A stretch of DNA of 64,000 nucleotides. It comes from Acinetobacter ursingii DSM 16037 = CIP 107286 (GTDB lineage Bacteria; Pseudomonadota; Gammaproteobacteria; Pseudomonadales; Moraxellaceae). The notes under the pieces were generated by a model, which was not told where the DNA came from, made no database searches, and saw only the letters and a list, made by a program, of their open reading frames with translations. The stretch is taken from positions 1-64,000 of the forward strand of contig NZ_KB849717.1 of NCBI RefSeq assembly GCF_000368825.1, written 5' to 3'. The position numbers and the translations under genes were made by a program. Of this stretch, positions 13,751-23,168 are shown piece by piece; the stretch's first letter is position 1; each line of letters starts with the position of its first letter.

Positions 13751-14090
13751 TGCAATCCCCCTCTTTGATTGAGTGAATTATACTCCCTTTACCATCAGAC
13801 TTACATTGCATTAATGCTTATCATTTCTGTTTAGAACCTAACACACTAGCAAATTAGGTTGTTTTTTAATCAATTAATTTTAATACCTTTATTTATTCAT
13901 AACATAATTTTATAGATAAAGCCTTGAAGTCGTTGAAATTTCATTTTTGTTTTCAAAAGTTTAATTTAACCATTTTTACTATTTACGCTAATTTCGCTGC
14001 TATGGTGAAATGATCAATAACTCAGATAATTGCACAAACATCCCATTTTTATAATAAAATTTGCATGTTTTTATCACCAAAACTCATTTT
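13751..14090. promoter_or_regulatory. Divergent promoter region between map and brnQ
   Basis: 340-base AT-rich intergenic region between divergent genes. The map side has a TATAAT hexamer (minus strand, 13777-13782) with only a weak -35 17 bases upstream. I see no clear brnQ promoter, inverted repeat or small gene in the remainder. Confidence 0.4.
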
Positions 14091-15392
14091 ATGACCAGTC
14101 TTCGCACTTCCGATATTATTGCACTTGGTTTTATGACCTTTGCTCTATTTATTGGGGCCGGTAATATTATTTTCCCACCGATTGTTGCTCAACAAGCAGG
14201 TGAACATGTATGGTTAGCCGCAGCAGGCTTTTTGATTACGGCTGTAGGTTTACCTGTTATCACCATTATGGCGCTTTCCCGCATGGAAGGCTCTATTGCG
14301 ATGATCAGTTCACCACTTGGACGTGTAGCTAGCCTATTACTTACGATTGTGTGCTATCTATCGGTTGGACCATTATTTGCCACCCCACGTACTGCAACCG
14401 TTTCTTATGAAATTGGTTTCTCCTCTTATTTTGGTACATCCAGTCACAGCCTGCTGATCTATAGTATTGTTTATTTTGCATTTGTGACTTTGGTTTCGCT
14501 TTATCCAAATAAACTTCTGGATACCGTGGGACGTTTTCTTGCACCTTTAAAAATTGCTGCACTTGCAGTTTTAGGTGTCGCCGCTTTTCTTATTCCATCA
14601 GGCTATATCCCACCTGCGATTAATAATTATGTTGCCCATCCAGTTTCCGAAGGCTTTGTAAGTGGTTATTTAACCATGGATACTTTGGGTGCTTTGGTAT
14701 TTGGTATCGTGATTATTCAGGCGATTTATTCGCGTGGTGTACGTGAGCCGAGGTTGGTAACACGTTATGCGATCATTGCCAGTATTATTTCAGGAATTGG
14801 TTTGACACTGGTATATATCAGTTTGTTCAAACTTGGGCTAGGTAGTCATGAAGTTGCACCAAATGCAAGCAATGGCGCTGTAATCTTACATGCTTATGTA
14901 CAACATGCTTTCGGTGATCTTGGTTCTTTCTTCTTAACGATCCTGATCTTTATTGCCTGTATGGTGACTGCCATTGGCCTAACTTGTGCGTGTGCTGAAT
15001 ATTTTGCACAGTTAACCAATTTGCCGTATAAACTATATGTCTTTGTTCTGGTTGGATTTTCTTTAATCATTTCGAATTTAGGATTAACCAAGCTGATCGC
15101 AATTTCAGTTCCAGTTTTAACAGCGATTTACCCGCCCGCTATCGTCGTCATTATGCTGAGTTTTTTCTGGAAATACTGGAATGTACCTGCTCGCGTCGTT
15201 GCACCTGTTACAGCCATTGCTTTCTTATTTGGTATTCTTGAGGGCTTAAAAGTTGCTGGTTTTGAAGCACATCTTCCAAGTTTCGTTCAAGATTTGCCAT
15301 TAAATGCACAAAATTTAGCTTGGCTAATTCCGTCTATTGTTGTACTCGTCATTTCTATTGTGATCGACAAAATCAAAAAACCGAACGTTTGA
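14091..15392 (+). CDS. brnQ: Branched-chain amino acid:cation symporter
   Basis: 433-residue inner-membrane carrier of the LIVCS family, which takes up leucine, isoleucine and valine with Na+ or H+. The conserved N-terminus [20 protein letters not shown] starts at about residue 10. About 12 hydrophobic segments follow. I chose the ATG at 14091 over 14061 because family members begin a few residues before this motif; neither start has a good ribosome site. The gene is monocistronic, with a terminator at 15448. Confidence 0.9.
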   Translation: MTSLRTSDIIALGFMTFALFIGAGNIIFPPIVAQQAGEHVWLAAAGFLITAVGLPVITIMALSRMEGSIAMISSPLGRVASLLLTIVCYLSVGPLFATPRTATVSYEIGFSSYFGTSSHSLLIYSIVYFAFVTLVSLYPNKLLDTVGRFLAPLKIAALAVLGVAAFLIPSGYIPPAINNYVAHPVSEGFVSGYLTMDTLGALVFGIVIIQAIYSRGVREPRLVTRYAIIASIISGIGLTLVYISLFKLGLGSHEVAPNASNGAVILHAYVQHAFGDLGSFFLTILIFIACMVTAIGLTCACAEYFAQLTNLPYKLYVFVLVGFSLIISNLGLTKLIAISVPVLTAIYPPAIVVIMLSFFWKYWNVPARVVAPVTAIAFLFGILEGLKVAGFEAHLPSFVQDLPLNAQNLAWLIPSIVVLVISIVIDKIKKPNV

Positions 15393-15978
15393 TTATTTTG
15401 TTGTTAATTAAAGTCTAGTTTTATCCAAACCTGATTTTAAGCCCAATAAAAATGCCACTGTTTTTACCCAAAACAGGCATTTTTGTTTCAACAACCCTCA
15501 TCTACAACATGGTCTGTTGTATCAATTCAGTCGTACTGGTTTTATCAAAATAAAAACAATTATCAGCCATCTTCTCCAAACTAATACATTGCAAATAATC
15601 ATCGCACACATCGCGTATTTTTAATTATTTTTAAGAAATGCATTTTAGGCTAAAAATCAACCTTTGTCGTTTCACATTCAAAAAAGCTGGCATACTTCAT
15701 GCTTTATTTAGCTTAAGTCGTATGTCTTTTCCTCTTGAATATACATAGGATGTAAAGAGCTTCCAATTAATTCGGCAATATATATAAATATTTTTGATAG
15801 TAATACCTATATTTATTACAAAAATATAAATAACTATCATATATTTTATATATACGCTAAATATTTTGGGAAATAGTGTTATCACCTATTGAAATACCGC
15901 TAAATTCGAAGTACAACTGTAATATTAATTCCGACTAAAACAATTATGTTTAGTCAAACTAAAGAAGGAGGGATGGAG
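15393..15978. other. Intergenic region, AT-rich
   Basis: 586 bases between brnQ and the next gene. Apart from the brnQ terminator (15448-15484) it is very AT-rich, especially 15770-15870. An inverted repeat GACTAAA-N9-TTTAGTC (15933-15955) sits just upstream of the ribosome site of the next gene and may be an operator or leader hairpin. A 62-codon open frame on the minus strand (15697-15885) looks like chance. Confidence 0.5.
15448..15484 (+). terminator. Terminator after brnQ
   Basis: Stem AAAAATGC/GCATTTTT continued, after a 2-base bulge, by CTGTTTT/AAAACAG, ending in a T-run. Confidence 0.85.
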
Positions 15979-16239
15979 ATGTTATCATTACATTTCAATA
16001 AGCAAGTCTTCATTAACGCTCTGAAGACCTCAGACACAGTCATTTATGGAATAACTACTGTTGCCCTGATGTTGACGCTTGCATTTCAAGGAATGATAAA
16101 AGGCAATTTAAAACCCGAATACTTTATGTATGCATTGGTGGTTTCTGTTGCTTTTTCAGTCTGGGCTTTTGTCGATCACAAATTCCGCCAGCTTAGCCTA
16201 GAACGTGCCAAAGCAAAAATGGAAAAAATGGATGAGTAA
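15979..16239 (+). CDS. Small membrane protein, function unknown
   Basis: 86-residue protein with two predicted membrane helices (about 20-40 and 47-66) and a charged C-terminal tail (RQLSLERAKAKMEKMDE). Start chosen at the ATG at 15979, seven bases after GGAGG; the earlier ATG at 15973 would lie directly on that ribosome site. No family recognised. Its 3' end doubles as one arm of a terminator. Confidence 0.65.
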   Translation: MLSLHFNKQVFINALKTSDTVIYGITTVALMLTLAFQGMIKGNLKPEYFMYALVVSVAFSVWAFVDHKFRQLSLERAKAKMEKMDE

Positions 16240-16252
16240 TCATCCATTTTTT
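16223..16252. terminator. Bidirectional terminator overlapping a stop codon
   Basis: Perfect stem AAAAAATGGATGA/TCATCCATTTTTT with the 4-base loop GTAA, which contains the TAA stop of the upstream gene. The A-run and T-run make it usable from both sides, including for the convergent gene ending at 16275. Confidence 0.85.
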
Positions 16253-16274
16253 ATGCCCTTTCCTTCTTCATCCC

Positions 16275-16727
16275 TTAAATAAATTGAACGATACAACCGA
16301 GTAATAAAATAAAGGTTGCACCCACTTCAATCACGATTAAAGCCAGCATTGCCAAAGTCATCATCCATGTAGCTAAACTATACTGTCCAAGTTTATGCGG
16401 TCTTTGAAATTCGTTGGTGGTATCTTTTAAAAAGCCATGCAAGATATAAGATCCAATTGAAAAACTAAAAACGATCAAATTCAGGATCACACAGATTACA
16501 TTCAGCATGTCTGACCATACAGAAAAATAAGCCAAGACCGCCAAAATTAGACTTGCAGGTGCATATAAAAGACTGCTTCGATGTGCAATATCAACATAAT
16601 AATGTGCACGTGATTGTTGTGAATGACGAATTTGATAGTATTTCCAAACCCCTGTAAGCATTCCCACCCAAAGAAAAATACCACTAAAAATAATCCCTAT
16701 TTTTACCGCAAAAGCTAAAAAAATCAT
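16275..16727 (-). CDS. Hypothetical four-helix membrane protein
   Basis: 150-residue protein with four hydrophobic stretches (about residues 2-23, 50-70, 73-95 and 120-147). Between the first and second helix is a basic loop (YYQIRHSQQSRAHYYVDIAH). No catalytic motif is evident and I do not recognise the family. It is transcribed towards the preceding small membrane protein and shares its terminator. Confidence 0.6.
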   Translation of the reverse strand: MIFLAFAVKIGIIFSGIFLWVGMLTGVWKYYQIRHSQQSRAHYYVDIAHRSSLLYAPASLILAVLAYFSVWSDMLNVICVILNLIVFSFSIGSYILHGFLKDTTNEFQRPHKLGQYSLATWMMTLAMLALIVIEVGATFILLLGCIVQFI

Positions 16728-16860
16728 GAGATTCCATCTCTATGTTTATTTTTGGAAGCCCGTTATATCATATTTTTTTGACTTTTAAGTCATAAAATTA
16801 TCAAGTCTCTTTTTGGAACTCGTTTAAAGTAAAAGCAAGATTATTACTTAATGACATATC

Positions 16861-17727
16861 ATGGAAAATTTTGAGAAATTATGGATAAGCTGTGCAGATG
16901 GTTATCAACTTGCGGCTCAGTTTTATAGCATTTCCAAAAATACCCAAACCGCTAAGACTTATCCTATTTTAATTTGTCCTGCGACTGGCATTACCAAATC
17001 GTTTTATCATGCATTTGCAAGCTGGTTAAGTGAGCAAGGTTATGATGTGATGGTGTTTGACTTTCGTGGAATTGGAGAGTCCTTACATGGCAGTTTACAT
17101 CATTCCTCCGCCAGTATTGTTGACTGGGGAACGCTGGACATTCCCGCTGCAATAACCACATTACTCAATAAATCAGGTGCAGAGAAAGTCATTTTGCTCG
17201 GTCATAGCGCAGGAGGTCAACTTTTAGGTATTAATCCACTATATGCAAAAGTACATCAAGTGATCGCGGTGGCTGGATCGACAGGTTATATAAAAGGATT
17301 AAAAGGTAGAACCAAAATTTTGGCACCTGTGATGTTCAATTTTGTCTTCCCTATTTCAAGTCTGATCAAAGGATATGGTGCAACTCAGTTTATTGGTATG
17401 GGAGAAAACCTACCTAAATTAGTCGCCAAACAATGGCGTGAATTTTGTAGTCAAGCAGGCTATGTCAAAAATGCGATAGGAAAAACCGTACATCATGACT
17501 TTCATCATCAAATTGCATGTCCAGTGACTTCAATTTGGGCAACCGATGATGAGATTGCAACAGAAATTAATGTGAAAGATCTATTAAGTTTATATCCAAA
17601 TGCCAAGACTGAGATGATTAAGCTAGAACCAAAACAACTTGGTTTTCAAACTATTGGGCATATGTTGATGTTTAAAAAATCTCATCAAAGTTTATGGCCA
17701 ATCATTCAGGAACAAATCAAAAACTAA
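16861..17727 (+). CDS. Alpha/beta-fold hydrolase
   Basis: 288-residue serine hydrolase without signal peptide. The nucleophile elbow GHSAGG places Ser116; ATDDE (about 231) and the His in TIGHMLMF (about 266) complete the likely triad. The overall pattern resembles the COG4757 group of predicted alpha/beta hydrolases. The substrate is unknown. No operon partner; umuD follows 243 bases later. A stem-loop without a T-run (TGGGTTAT/ATAACCCA, 17740-17770) follows the stop. Confidence 0.8.
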   Translation: MENFEKLWISCADGYQLAAQFYSISKNTQTAKTYPILICPATGITKSFYHAFASWLSEQGYDVMVFDFRGIGESLHGSLHHSSASIVDWGTLDIPAAITTLLNKSGAEKVILLGHSAGGQLLGINPLYAKVHQVIAVAGSTGYIKGLKGRTKILAPVMFNFVFPISSLIKGYGATQFIGMGENLPKLVAKQWREFCSQAGYVKNAIGKTVHHDFHHQIACPVTSIWATDDEIATEINVKDLLSLYPNAKTEMIKLEPKQLGFQTIGHMLMFKKSHQSLWPIIQEQIKN

Positions 17728-17933
17728 GCTTATTTTGTGTGGGTTATCTCTTTCGATAAAGCATAACCCATACCGTTCCCCTTTCCCCGTTCCAATTACG
17801 ATCTTGACTCACACTCTTTTCTAAAATGAACCTAGAAGCTGACTTACAAGACTCAGCTTGAGTTGGATTATTATTTTAGCTTCGATTTTTTATTCTTTTT
17901 ATCAATTAGCCCGATGCTGTTTTTTTTGCTATC

Positions 17934-17954
17934 TTGATTAAGTTACAAATTCAA
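17934..17954 (+). promoter_or_regulatory. Candidate UmuDAb (SOS) box upstream of umuD
   Basis: 21-base inverted repeat of form TTGA-N13-TCAA, ending 16 bases before the umuD start. The published UmuDAb operator in Acinetobacter, from memory, is also a 21-base TTGA...TCAA palindrome with a GT-AC-like centre. The position suits autorepression of the umuDC operon. Confidence 0.65.
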
Positions 17955-17970
17955 TCCAAACTAAATCACA

Positions 17971-18570
17971 ATGAATGAAATCCCATTCAAGACAGCTAAA
18001 AAGCACGGTGGTAAGCGTGAAAATGCTGGTCGAAAAGCCCAATATCAGGAAAAAACAGTGGTTATGCGAGTGCCTGAATCCAAAGTCAATGCTGTCAAAG
18101 CATGGCTAAAACCTCGTCATCCAGATGATATTGAACCCATTTACAATCTACAAAAACTGGTAGCAAAAAGCTCGGTTCAGATTCCTTTTCCACTTGAATC
18201 GGTTGCTGCTGGATTTCCATCACCCGCGCAGGATGATATTGAAAAGACTTTAGATCTAAATCAATACCTGATTAAAAATCCTTTATTTACTTTTATATTA
18301 AAAGTAAATTCACTGTCTATGCGTGATGCGGGTATTGATATTGGCGATCAAATTATTATCGACAGAAGTATAGAGGCAGAACACGGAGATATTGTTCTGG
18401 CATTGGTCAATAACGACTTTACAGTGAAACGTTATATGCGCCATGGCAATAATCCTCATGATTTTTGGTTAAAAGCCGAAAATCCTGACTTTCCAGATAT
18501 CTATCCTCGTGAAAATGAACAGGTAAAAGTTTGGGGCATCATTACCTGTATCCTTAAAAAGCTAAAATAG
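17971..18570 (+). CDS. umuD: UmuD with N-terminal extension (UmuDAb-type SOS regulator)
   Basis: 199-residue LexA/UmuD-like self-cleaving protein. The cleavage site Ala80-Gly81 (VAAGFP), the nucleophile Ser116 (NSLSM) and the general base Lys153 (TVKRYM) are all present. The N-terminal 60 or so residues (HGGKRENAGRKAQY, then MRVPESKVNAVKAW) are absent from E. coli UmuD and resemble the DNA-binding part of UmuDAb, which represses DNA-damage genes in Acinetobacter; the genus lacks LexA. Cleavage after RecA activation would both induce the regulon and yield the polymerase V subunit. It is followed by umuC after 2 bases. The usual neighbour ddrR is not adjacent here. Confidence 0.92.
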   Translation: MNEIPFKTAKKHGGKRENAGRKAQYQEKTVVMRVPESKVNAVKAWLKPRHPDDIEPIYNLQKLVAKSSVQIPFPLESVAAGFPSPAQDDIEKTLDLNQYLIKNPLFTFILKVNSLSMRDAGIDIGDQIIIDRSIEAEHGDIVLALVNNDFTVKRYMRHGNNPHDFWLKAENPDFPDIYPRENEQVKVWGIITCILKKLK

Positions 18571-18572
18571 TC

Positions 18573-19898
18573 ATGATGAATTTTCAGCGACAATATTATG
18601 CCTTGATTGACATTAATAACTGTTATGTCAGTTGCGAGCGATTATTTCAACCTAAATTCAGTACCCAGCCTGTTGTGGTATTGTCCAATAACGACGGCTG
18701 TGTCGTTTCAAGAAGCAATGAAGCAAAAGCACTTGGGATAAAAATGGCTGTGCCGTGGCATCAAATTAAAGATCTTCCCCAGTATCAAGGCGTACAGGTA
18801 TTTTCTAGCAACTACACCTTATATGCAGAAATGTCACGACGCTTTTTCTTAACGATTCAAGAATTCTTCCATGCAGAGGATACAGAAGCCTACTCCATCG
18901 ATGAGTGTTTCATTCATCTGACTGCTTATGTTGATTTATTTGATATCAAGGATTACTGCCAACAGCTTGTTAAAAAACTTGAACAATGTTTAGGATTACC
19001 CTGCTCAATAGGCATCGGTCACAGTAAGACACAAGCAAAACTCGCCAATCATTTTGCCAAGAAAATTTCCAGTTTCAAAGGCGTTTGCTATTTAGAACAA
19101 TTAGACCCATTGATTTTGGAAGATTTAATGATCAACACCCCTGCCAAAGAAGTCTGGGGGATTGGTCATCAAATCAGCAAACGTTTACAAGCCTACAATA
19201 TTTATAGTTGTTATGACTTAACTTTTGCCAATGAACACTATCTTGCTAAAGAGTTTTCAGTGATTATTGCGCGTACAATCCGTGAGCTAAAAGGCCAATC
19301 CTGTATCTCACTTGACGATCCAAAAATTCCAAGTAAACGTATTCTGGCATCCCGAAGTTTTTCAAAAGCTCTAAACGATTTAAATCAAATTAAACAGGCT
19401 TTGATTTTTCATTTAAATCGTGCACATCGGCGACTCATGTCACAACAACAGCTATGTCATTGTATTCAAGTTTTTTTGTATGAAAAAATCGAAGCCAAGC
19501 CCTATAAAAAAGCACATGTACATGCTGTCGGTCTGGAATATTCGACAGATGATCTATTAATTTTAACAAAGTTTTCTTTACAGCAACTTGATGTTTTATT
19601 TGATAAAAATAAAAAATATATCAAAATTGGTATAATGTTCTGTGGCTTATATCCTCGCCAGCAACATATTGATGACCTTTGGCAACCTCTTGAACAAATT
19701 CATGAGCGTCAAAACCTGATGTTGACTCTAAGTTCGATCAAAAACCGATTTGGCAATGAAAGTTTGCAAGTGGGTTATCATTCCTGCCAGTCCCAATGGA
19801 AAATGAAGCAACTTTATTGCTCACCTCATTATCTAACCCGATGGAATGAATTACTTTGTATTGATGATTCACACATGGCAGTTACACAAAATAAATGA
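18573..19898 (+). CDS. umuC: DNA polymerase V catalytic subunit UmuC
   Basis: 441-residue Y-family translesion polymerase. Catalytic acidic residues are in LIDINNCYVSCE (near the N-terminus) and AYSIDECF (about residues 105-112). Helix-hairpin-helix and little-finger regions follow, and the C-terminal segment (about 390-430) matches the DUF4113 tail of UmuC. The length is normal, so the gene looks intact, unlike the truncated umuC of some Acinetobacter strains. It is co-transcribed with umuD. A second ATG one codon downstream (18576) could be the true start. Confidence 0.93.
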   Translation: MMNFQRQYYALIDINNCYVSCERLFQPKFSTQPVVVLSNNDGCVVSRSNEAKALGIKMAVPWHQIKDLPQYQGVQVFSSNYTLYAEMSRRFFLTIQEFFHAEDTEAYSIDECFIHLTAYVDLFDIKDYCQQLVKKLEQCLGLPCSIGIGHSKTQAKLANHFAKKISSFKGVCYLEQLDPLILEDLMINTPAKEVWGIGHQISKRLQAYNIYSCYDLTFANEHYLAKEFSVIIARTIRELKGQSCISLDDPKIPSKRILASRSFSKALNDLNQIKQALIFHLNRAHRRLMSQQQLCHCIQVFLYEKIEAKPYKKAHVHAVGLEYSTDDLLILTKFSLQQLDVLFDKNKKYIKIGIMFCGLYPRQQHIDDLWQPLEQIHERQNLMLTLSSIKNRFGNESLQVGYHSCQSQWKMKQLYCSPHYLTRWNELLCIDDSHMAVTQNK

Positions 19899-20135
19899 AC
19901 TGTTTTCGTCAATTCGGTTTAAAATAGTATGCGATGAAAAAACGATAAAATTTGTCATTTTTTAACATTGCCAATTTTCAGCAAAGTTTGCAATATAGGC
20001 GCTGAGTTTTGGCAAATGCTTTCTGCTTCAATTAAAACAAATTATAAAAAATATGTAGAAATATATGCCATAATGAGCAAACTTTGCAGACATCTTGCAA
20101 AGCTTATTTGCATTTTATGAATTGGAGCAAGCAGA

Positions 20136-20585
20136 ATGAGTTCAACCATTTTGGTGATTCATGGACCGAATTTGAATCTGTTAGGAAAACGCGAACCAGA
20201 AGTTTATGGTGATCTTACTCTTCAAGATATCAATCAACAGTTGATTAGCCAAGCCCAAAACTCCAGTATTCAATTAGAAACATTCCAAAGCAACTGGGAA
20301 GGTGCGATTGTAGATCGCATTCATCAAGCTCAGACCGAAGGCGTTAAATTTATTGTCATTAACCCTGCTGCGCTTACTCATACTTCAGTTGCGCTTCGCG
20401 ATGCCTTACTTGGCGTTGCCATACCTTTTATCGAAGTGCATTTATCGAATGTACATGCGCGCGAAGCTTTTCGCCATCATTCTTATTTATCTGATAAAGC
20501 CGTTGGCGTGATTTGTGGTTTGGGTGCAAAAGGATATTCCTATGCGCTCAACACAGCCATCGAAAAACTACAATCTTCCCATTAA
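20136..20585 (+). CDS. aroQ: 3-dehydroquinate dehydratase, type II
   Basis: 149-residue cytosolic enzyme converting 3-dehydroquinate to 3-dehydroshikimate in aromatic amino acid synthesis. The type II signature [16 protein letters not shown] at the N-terminus carries the catalytic Arg and Tyr; [18 protein letters not shown] carries the catalytic His. It precedes accB by 27 bases and is probably the first gene of an aroQ-accB-accC operon, a common arrangement in gamma-proteobacteria. Confidence 0.96.
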   Translation: MSSTILVIHGPNLNLLGKREPEVYGDLTLQDINQQLISQAQNSSIQLETFQSNWEGAIVDRIHQAQTEGVKFIVINPAALTHTSVALRDALLGVAIPFIEVHLSNVHAREAFRHHSYLSDKAVGVICGLGAKGYSYALNTAIEKLQSSH

Positions 20586-20612
20586 TTCACCATGATTTAG
20601 GAATACTCACCT

Positions 20613-21032
20613 ATGGATATTCGCAAAATTAAGAAACTCATCGACTTGATGATTGAATCTGACTTACAAGCGATTGAGGTTAAAGAAGGTGACCAATCTA
20701 TCTCTCTTACTCGCCCAACACCTGTATATACCACTGCGCCAGTAGCCGCTCCCGTTGCTGCGCCTTCTTCAGCACCTGCTGCTAAAACACCCCGTGGTGC
20801 TGTCGAAACATCACCAATGGTTGGCGTATTTTATGCAGCACCAAGTCCAGGTGAAGCGCCGTTTGTGAAAGTTGGTCAAACTGTTTCTGCGGGTGAAACG
20901 TTGGGTATTATTGAAGCGATGAAAATCATGAACCCAATTGAGGCAACTCAAAGCGGTGTTGTTGAAGAGATTCTAGTGAAAAACGGTGACGTGATTCAGT
21001 TCGGTCAACCATTATTCCGCTACCGCGCGTAA
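20613..21032 (+). CDS. accB: Biotin carboxyl carrier protein of acetyl-CoA carboxylase
   Basis: 139-residue subunit that carries biotin between the carboxylase and transferase reactions in fatty acid synthesis. The biotinylation motif EAMKIMN gives Lys104. An Ala/Pro-rich linker (about 40-58) joins the N-terminal region to the lipoyl-like domain, whose thumb-like insertion (SPGEAPFVKVG) is present. It is 15 bases upstream of accC. Confidence 0.96.
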   Translation: MDIRKIKKLIDLMIESDLQAIEVKEGDQSISLTRPTPVYTTAPVAAPVAAPSSAPAAKTPRGAVETSPMVGVFYAAPSPGEAPFVKVGQTVSAGETLGIIEAMKIMNPIEATQSGVVEEILVKNGDVIQFGQPLFRYRA

Positions 21033-21047
21033 TCCACGGGGGCATGT

Positions 21048-22415
21048 ATGTTGCAAAAAGTATTAATTGCAAACCGTGGTGAAATCGCATTACGAATTAC
21101 CCGTGCTTGTAAAACATTAGGCATTAAAACTGTTGGTATTTATTCTGATGCCGACAAAGATTTAATGCATCTACGTTTCGTCGATGAAGCTGTATGTATT
21201 GGCCCGGGTGCAAGTAGTGATAGCTATTTAAATATTCCTGCAATTATTACAGCAGCAGAAATTACAGGTGCAGATGCCATCCATCCCGGTTATGGCTTTC
21301 TCTCAGAAAATGCGGAATTTGCCGAAATTGTAGAAACCTCAGGATTCATCTTTATTGGCCCACGCCCTGAACATATCCGCTTAATGGGCAATAAAGTCTC
21401 TGCTATTGTTGCTATGAAAAAAGCAGGTGTTCCAACTGTTCCAGGTTGTGACCATGCGGTAACCATTCACAATGCACTGGCTGAGGCCAAAGAAATTGGT
21501 TTTCCGTTAATTGTCAAAGCAGCTTCTGGTGGTGGTGGTCGTGGGATGCGCATTGTTGAGCGTGTCGATACTCTACTTGAATCTGTTCAAGCGGCACAAC
21601 GTGATGCTGAAATGTGGTTTGGTGATGATACCGTCTACATGGAACGTTTTCTGCAAAAACCACGTCACGTAGAAGTACAGGTTTTGGGTGATGGTAATGG
21701 TCATGCGATTCATTTATATGATCGTGATTGCTCATTACAACGTCGTCATCAAAAAGTTTTAGAAGAAGCACCAGCACCGAATTTACCAGAGCAAGCACGC
21801 GCTGATATTTTAGAAGCGTGTGTCAATGCGTGTAAGCTCATGCAGTATCGCGGCGCAGGCACATTTGAGTTTCTATTTGAAGATGGTGAGTTCTTCTTTA
21901 TTGAAATGAATACCCGTGTTCAGGTGGAGCATCCTGTCACTGAAATGGTGACTGGCATCGACATCATTGAACAGCAGCTGCGTGTTGCTGCAGGTCTAGG
22001 GCTTGAAATTGAACAGTCTGATGTGGAAGTACGCGGTCATGCGATTGAATGCCGTATCAATGCTGAAGATCCAACCACATTCTTACCTTCACCCGGAAAA
22101 ATTGAGCATTTCTATGCGCCAGGTGGTGCGGGTATTCGTCTGGATTCACACATCTATCCGGGCTATAGCATTCCGCCTTACTACGATTCTATGATTGCTA
22201 AATTGATCGCTCACGGTAAAGATCGCGAGACCTCATTGGCTCGTATGCGTCAAGCATTGGATGAGATTATTCTCACTGGGGTGAAAACCAATATTCCTTT
22301 GCATAAAGACCTTATTTTACAAGATAAAAAATTCTGTGCTCAGGCTATGGATATTCACTATCTTGAAAAACATTTGCTCAAACAATTAGAAGCAGCACCC
22401 ACTGAAAAAGTTTAA
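21048..22415 (+). CDS. accC: Biotin carboxylase subunit of acetyl-CoA carboxylase
   Basis: 455-residue ATP-grasp enzyme that carboxylates biotin on AccB. The N-terminal biotin carboxylase domain ([14 protein letters not shown]), the glycine-rich ATP loop ([11 protein letters not shown], about 157-167) and the metal-binding segment ([16 protein letters not shown]) are intact. Normal length. A strong terminator follows the stop. Confidence 0.96.
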   Translation: MLQKVLIANRGEIALRITRACKTLGIKTVGIYSDADKDLMHLRFVDEAVCIGPGASSDSYLNIPAIITAAEITGADAIHPGYGFLSENAEFAEIVETSGFIFIGPRPEHIRLMGNKVSAIVAMKKAGVPTVPGCDHAVTIHNALAEAKEIGFPLIVKAASGGGGRGMRIVERVDTLLESVQAAQRDAEMWFGDDTVYMERFLQKPRHVEVQVLGDGNGHAIHLYDRDCSLQRRHQKVLEEAPAPNLPEQARADILEACVNACKLMQYRGAGTFEFLFEDGEFFFIEMNTRVQVEHPVTEMVTGIDIIEQQLRVAAGLGLEIEQSDVEVRGHAIECRINAEDPTTFLPSPGKIEHFYAPGGAGIRLDSHIYPGYSIPPYYDSMIAKLIAHGKDRETSLARMRQALDEIILTGVKTNIPLHKDLILQDKKFCAQAMDIHYLEKHLLKQLEAAPTEKV

Positions 22416-22419
22416 TGTT

Positions 22420-22454
22420 AAAAAAAACCTCTTATTTCGATAAGAGGTTTTTTT
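22420..22454 (+). terminator. Terminator after accC
   Basis: 14-bp stem AAAAAACCTCTTAT with its complement, tetraloop TTCG, and a 7-base T-run. Confidence 0.9.
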
Positions 22455-22488
22455 AAATCAACACCAGTACAATTATTATTTCAATAAA

Positions 22489-22971
22489 TTAAGGCAAAAC
22501 ACGTCTTAGGGTTGCAAAGCATTGCTGCCCATTTTCGCCTGCACAAAAATTAATCGTGTTTGGTGATTTCCACTGAACGAAATATTGTGAAACTTCGCCT
22601 GATTGGTCTTCTTGCTGACCTGAACAATCGACTTCGTTATTGTCATATTTGATCTGCATAATGAGCGCAGGAAGTTTCTCTTTCATGTCCTGAGATGGCT
22701 GATAATCATACACACCGTATGACCACTCTTTGCCACTCTTGACTACAACTTCATTGGCATTACGGAAATTATAATATTCCACACATTTTTTATTGGTCGG
22801 AATTTCCATTCCCCATAAACCCATAATTTCTGGACGAGTTTCGATTTGAATGGTGTTGGCATTTAAATCCATCGCCTGAGCTTCTGTTTCCACTTGTTTT
22901 TGCTCTGCTTCATCTGCCATAGCAAATGAACAGCAAAGACTTAATAATCCAACAATATAAATATTTTTCAT
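22489..22971 (-). CDS. Secreted hypothetical protein
   Basis: 160-residue protein with a signal peptide (MKNIYIVGLLSLCCSFAMA, cleavage likely before DEAEQ), so periplasmic or outer-membrane associated. The mature part starts acidic and has Cys residues that could form disulphides (KKCVEYYNF, DCSGQQ, FCAGENGQQC). An in-frame ATG at 22995 would add eight residues before the signal peptide; I prefer 22971. No family recognised. Confidence 0.65.
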   Translation of the reverse strand: MKNIYIVGLLSLCCSFAMADEAEQKQVETEAQAMDLNANTIQIETRPEIMGLWGMEIPTNKKCVEYYNFRNANEVVVKSGKEWSYGVYDYQPSQDMKEKLPALIMQIKYDNNEVDCSGQQEDQSGEVSQYFVQWKSPNTINFCAGENGQQCFATLRRVLP

Positions 22972-23168
22972 AGATTTATTGATAACTAAACGCATGGACT
23001 TAACTTATCATACTTTTTGAAAATTACATTCGATCATAACGATATAAAAACAATATTTTTATATGTAGATCAAGCAACTCAAATCGGAAACCATCACCAT
23101 ACTTGAATAAGTTACGTAATTGATTTAAAACCTAATTCAATAAAATACAAGATACACAAAAGGGACAT

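Noticed and set aside
15697..15885. 62-codon minus-strand frame in the gap after brnQ
   Set aside because: Very AT-rich, low-complexity Ile/Tyr/Lys content, no ribosome site; looks random.
17740..17770. Terminator after the alpha/beta hydrolase
   Set aside because: A good stem (TGGGTTAT/ATAACCCA) but no T-run, so it is mentioned only with the gene.
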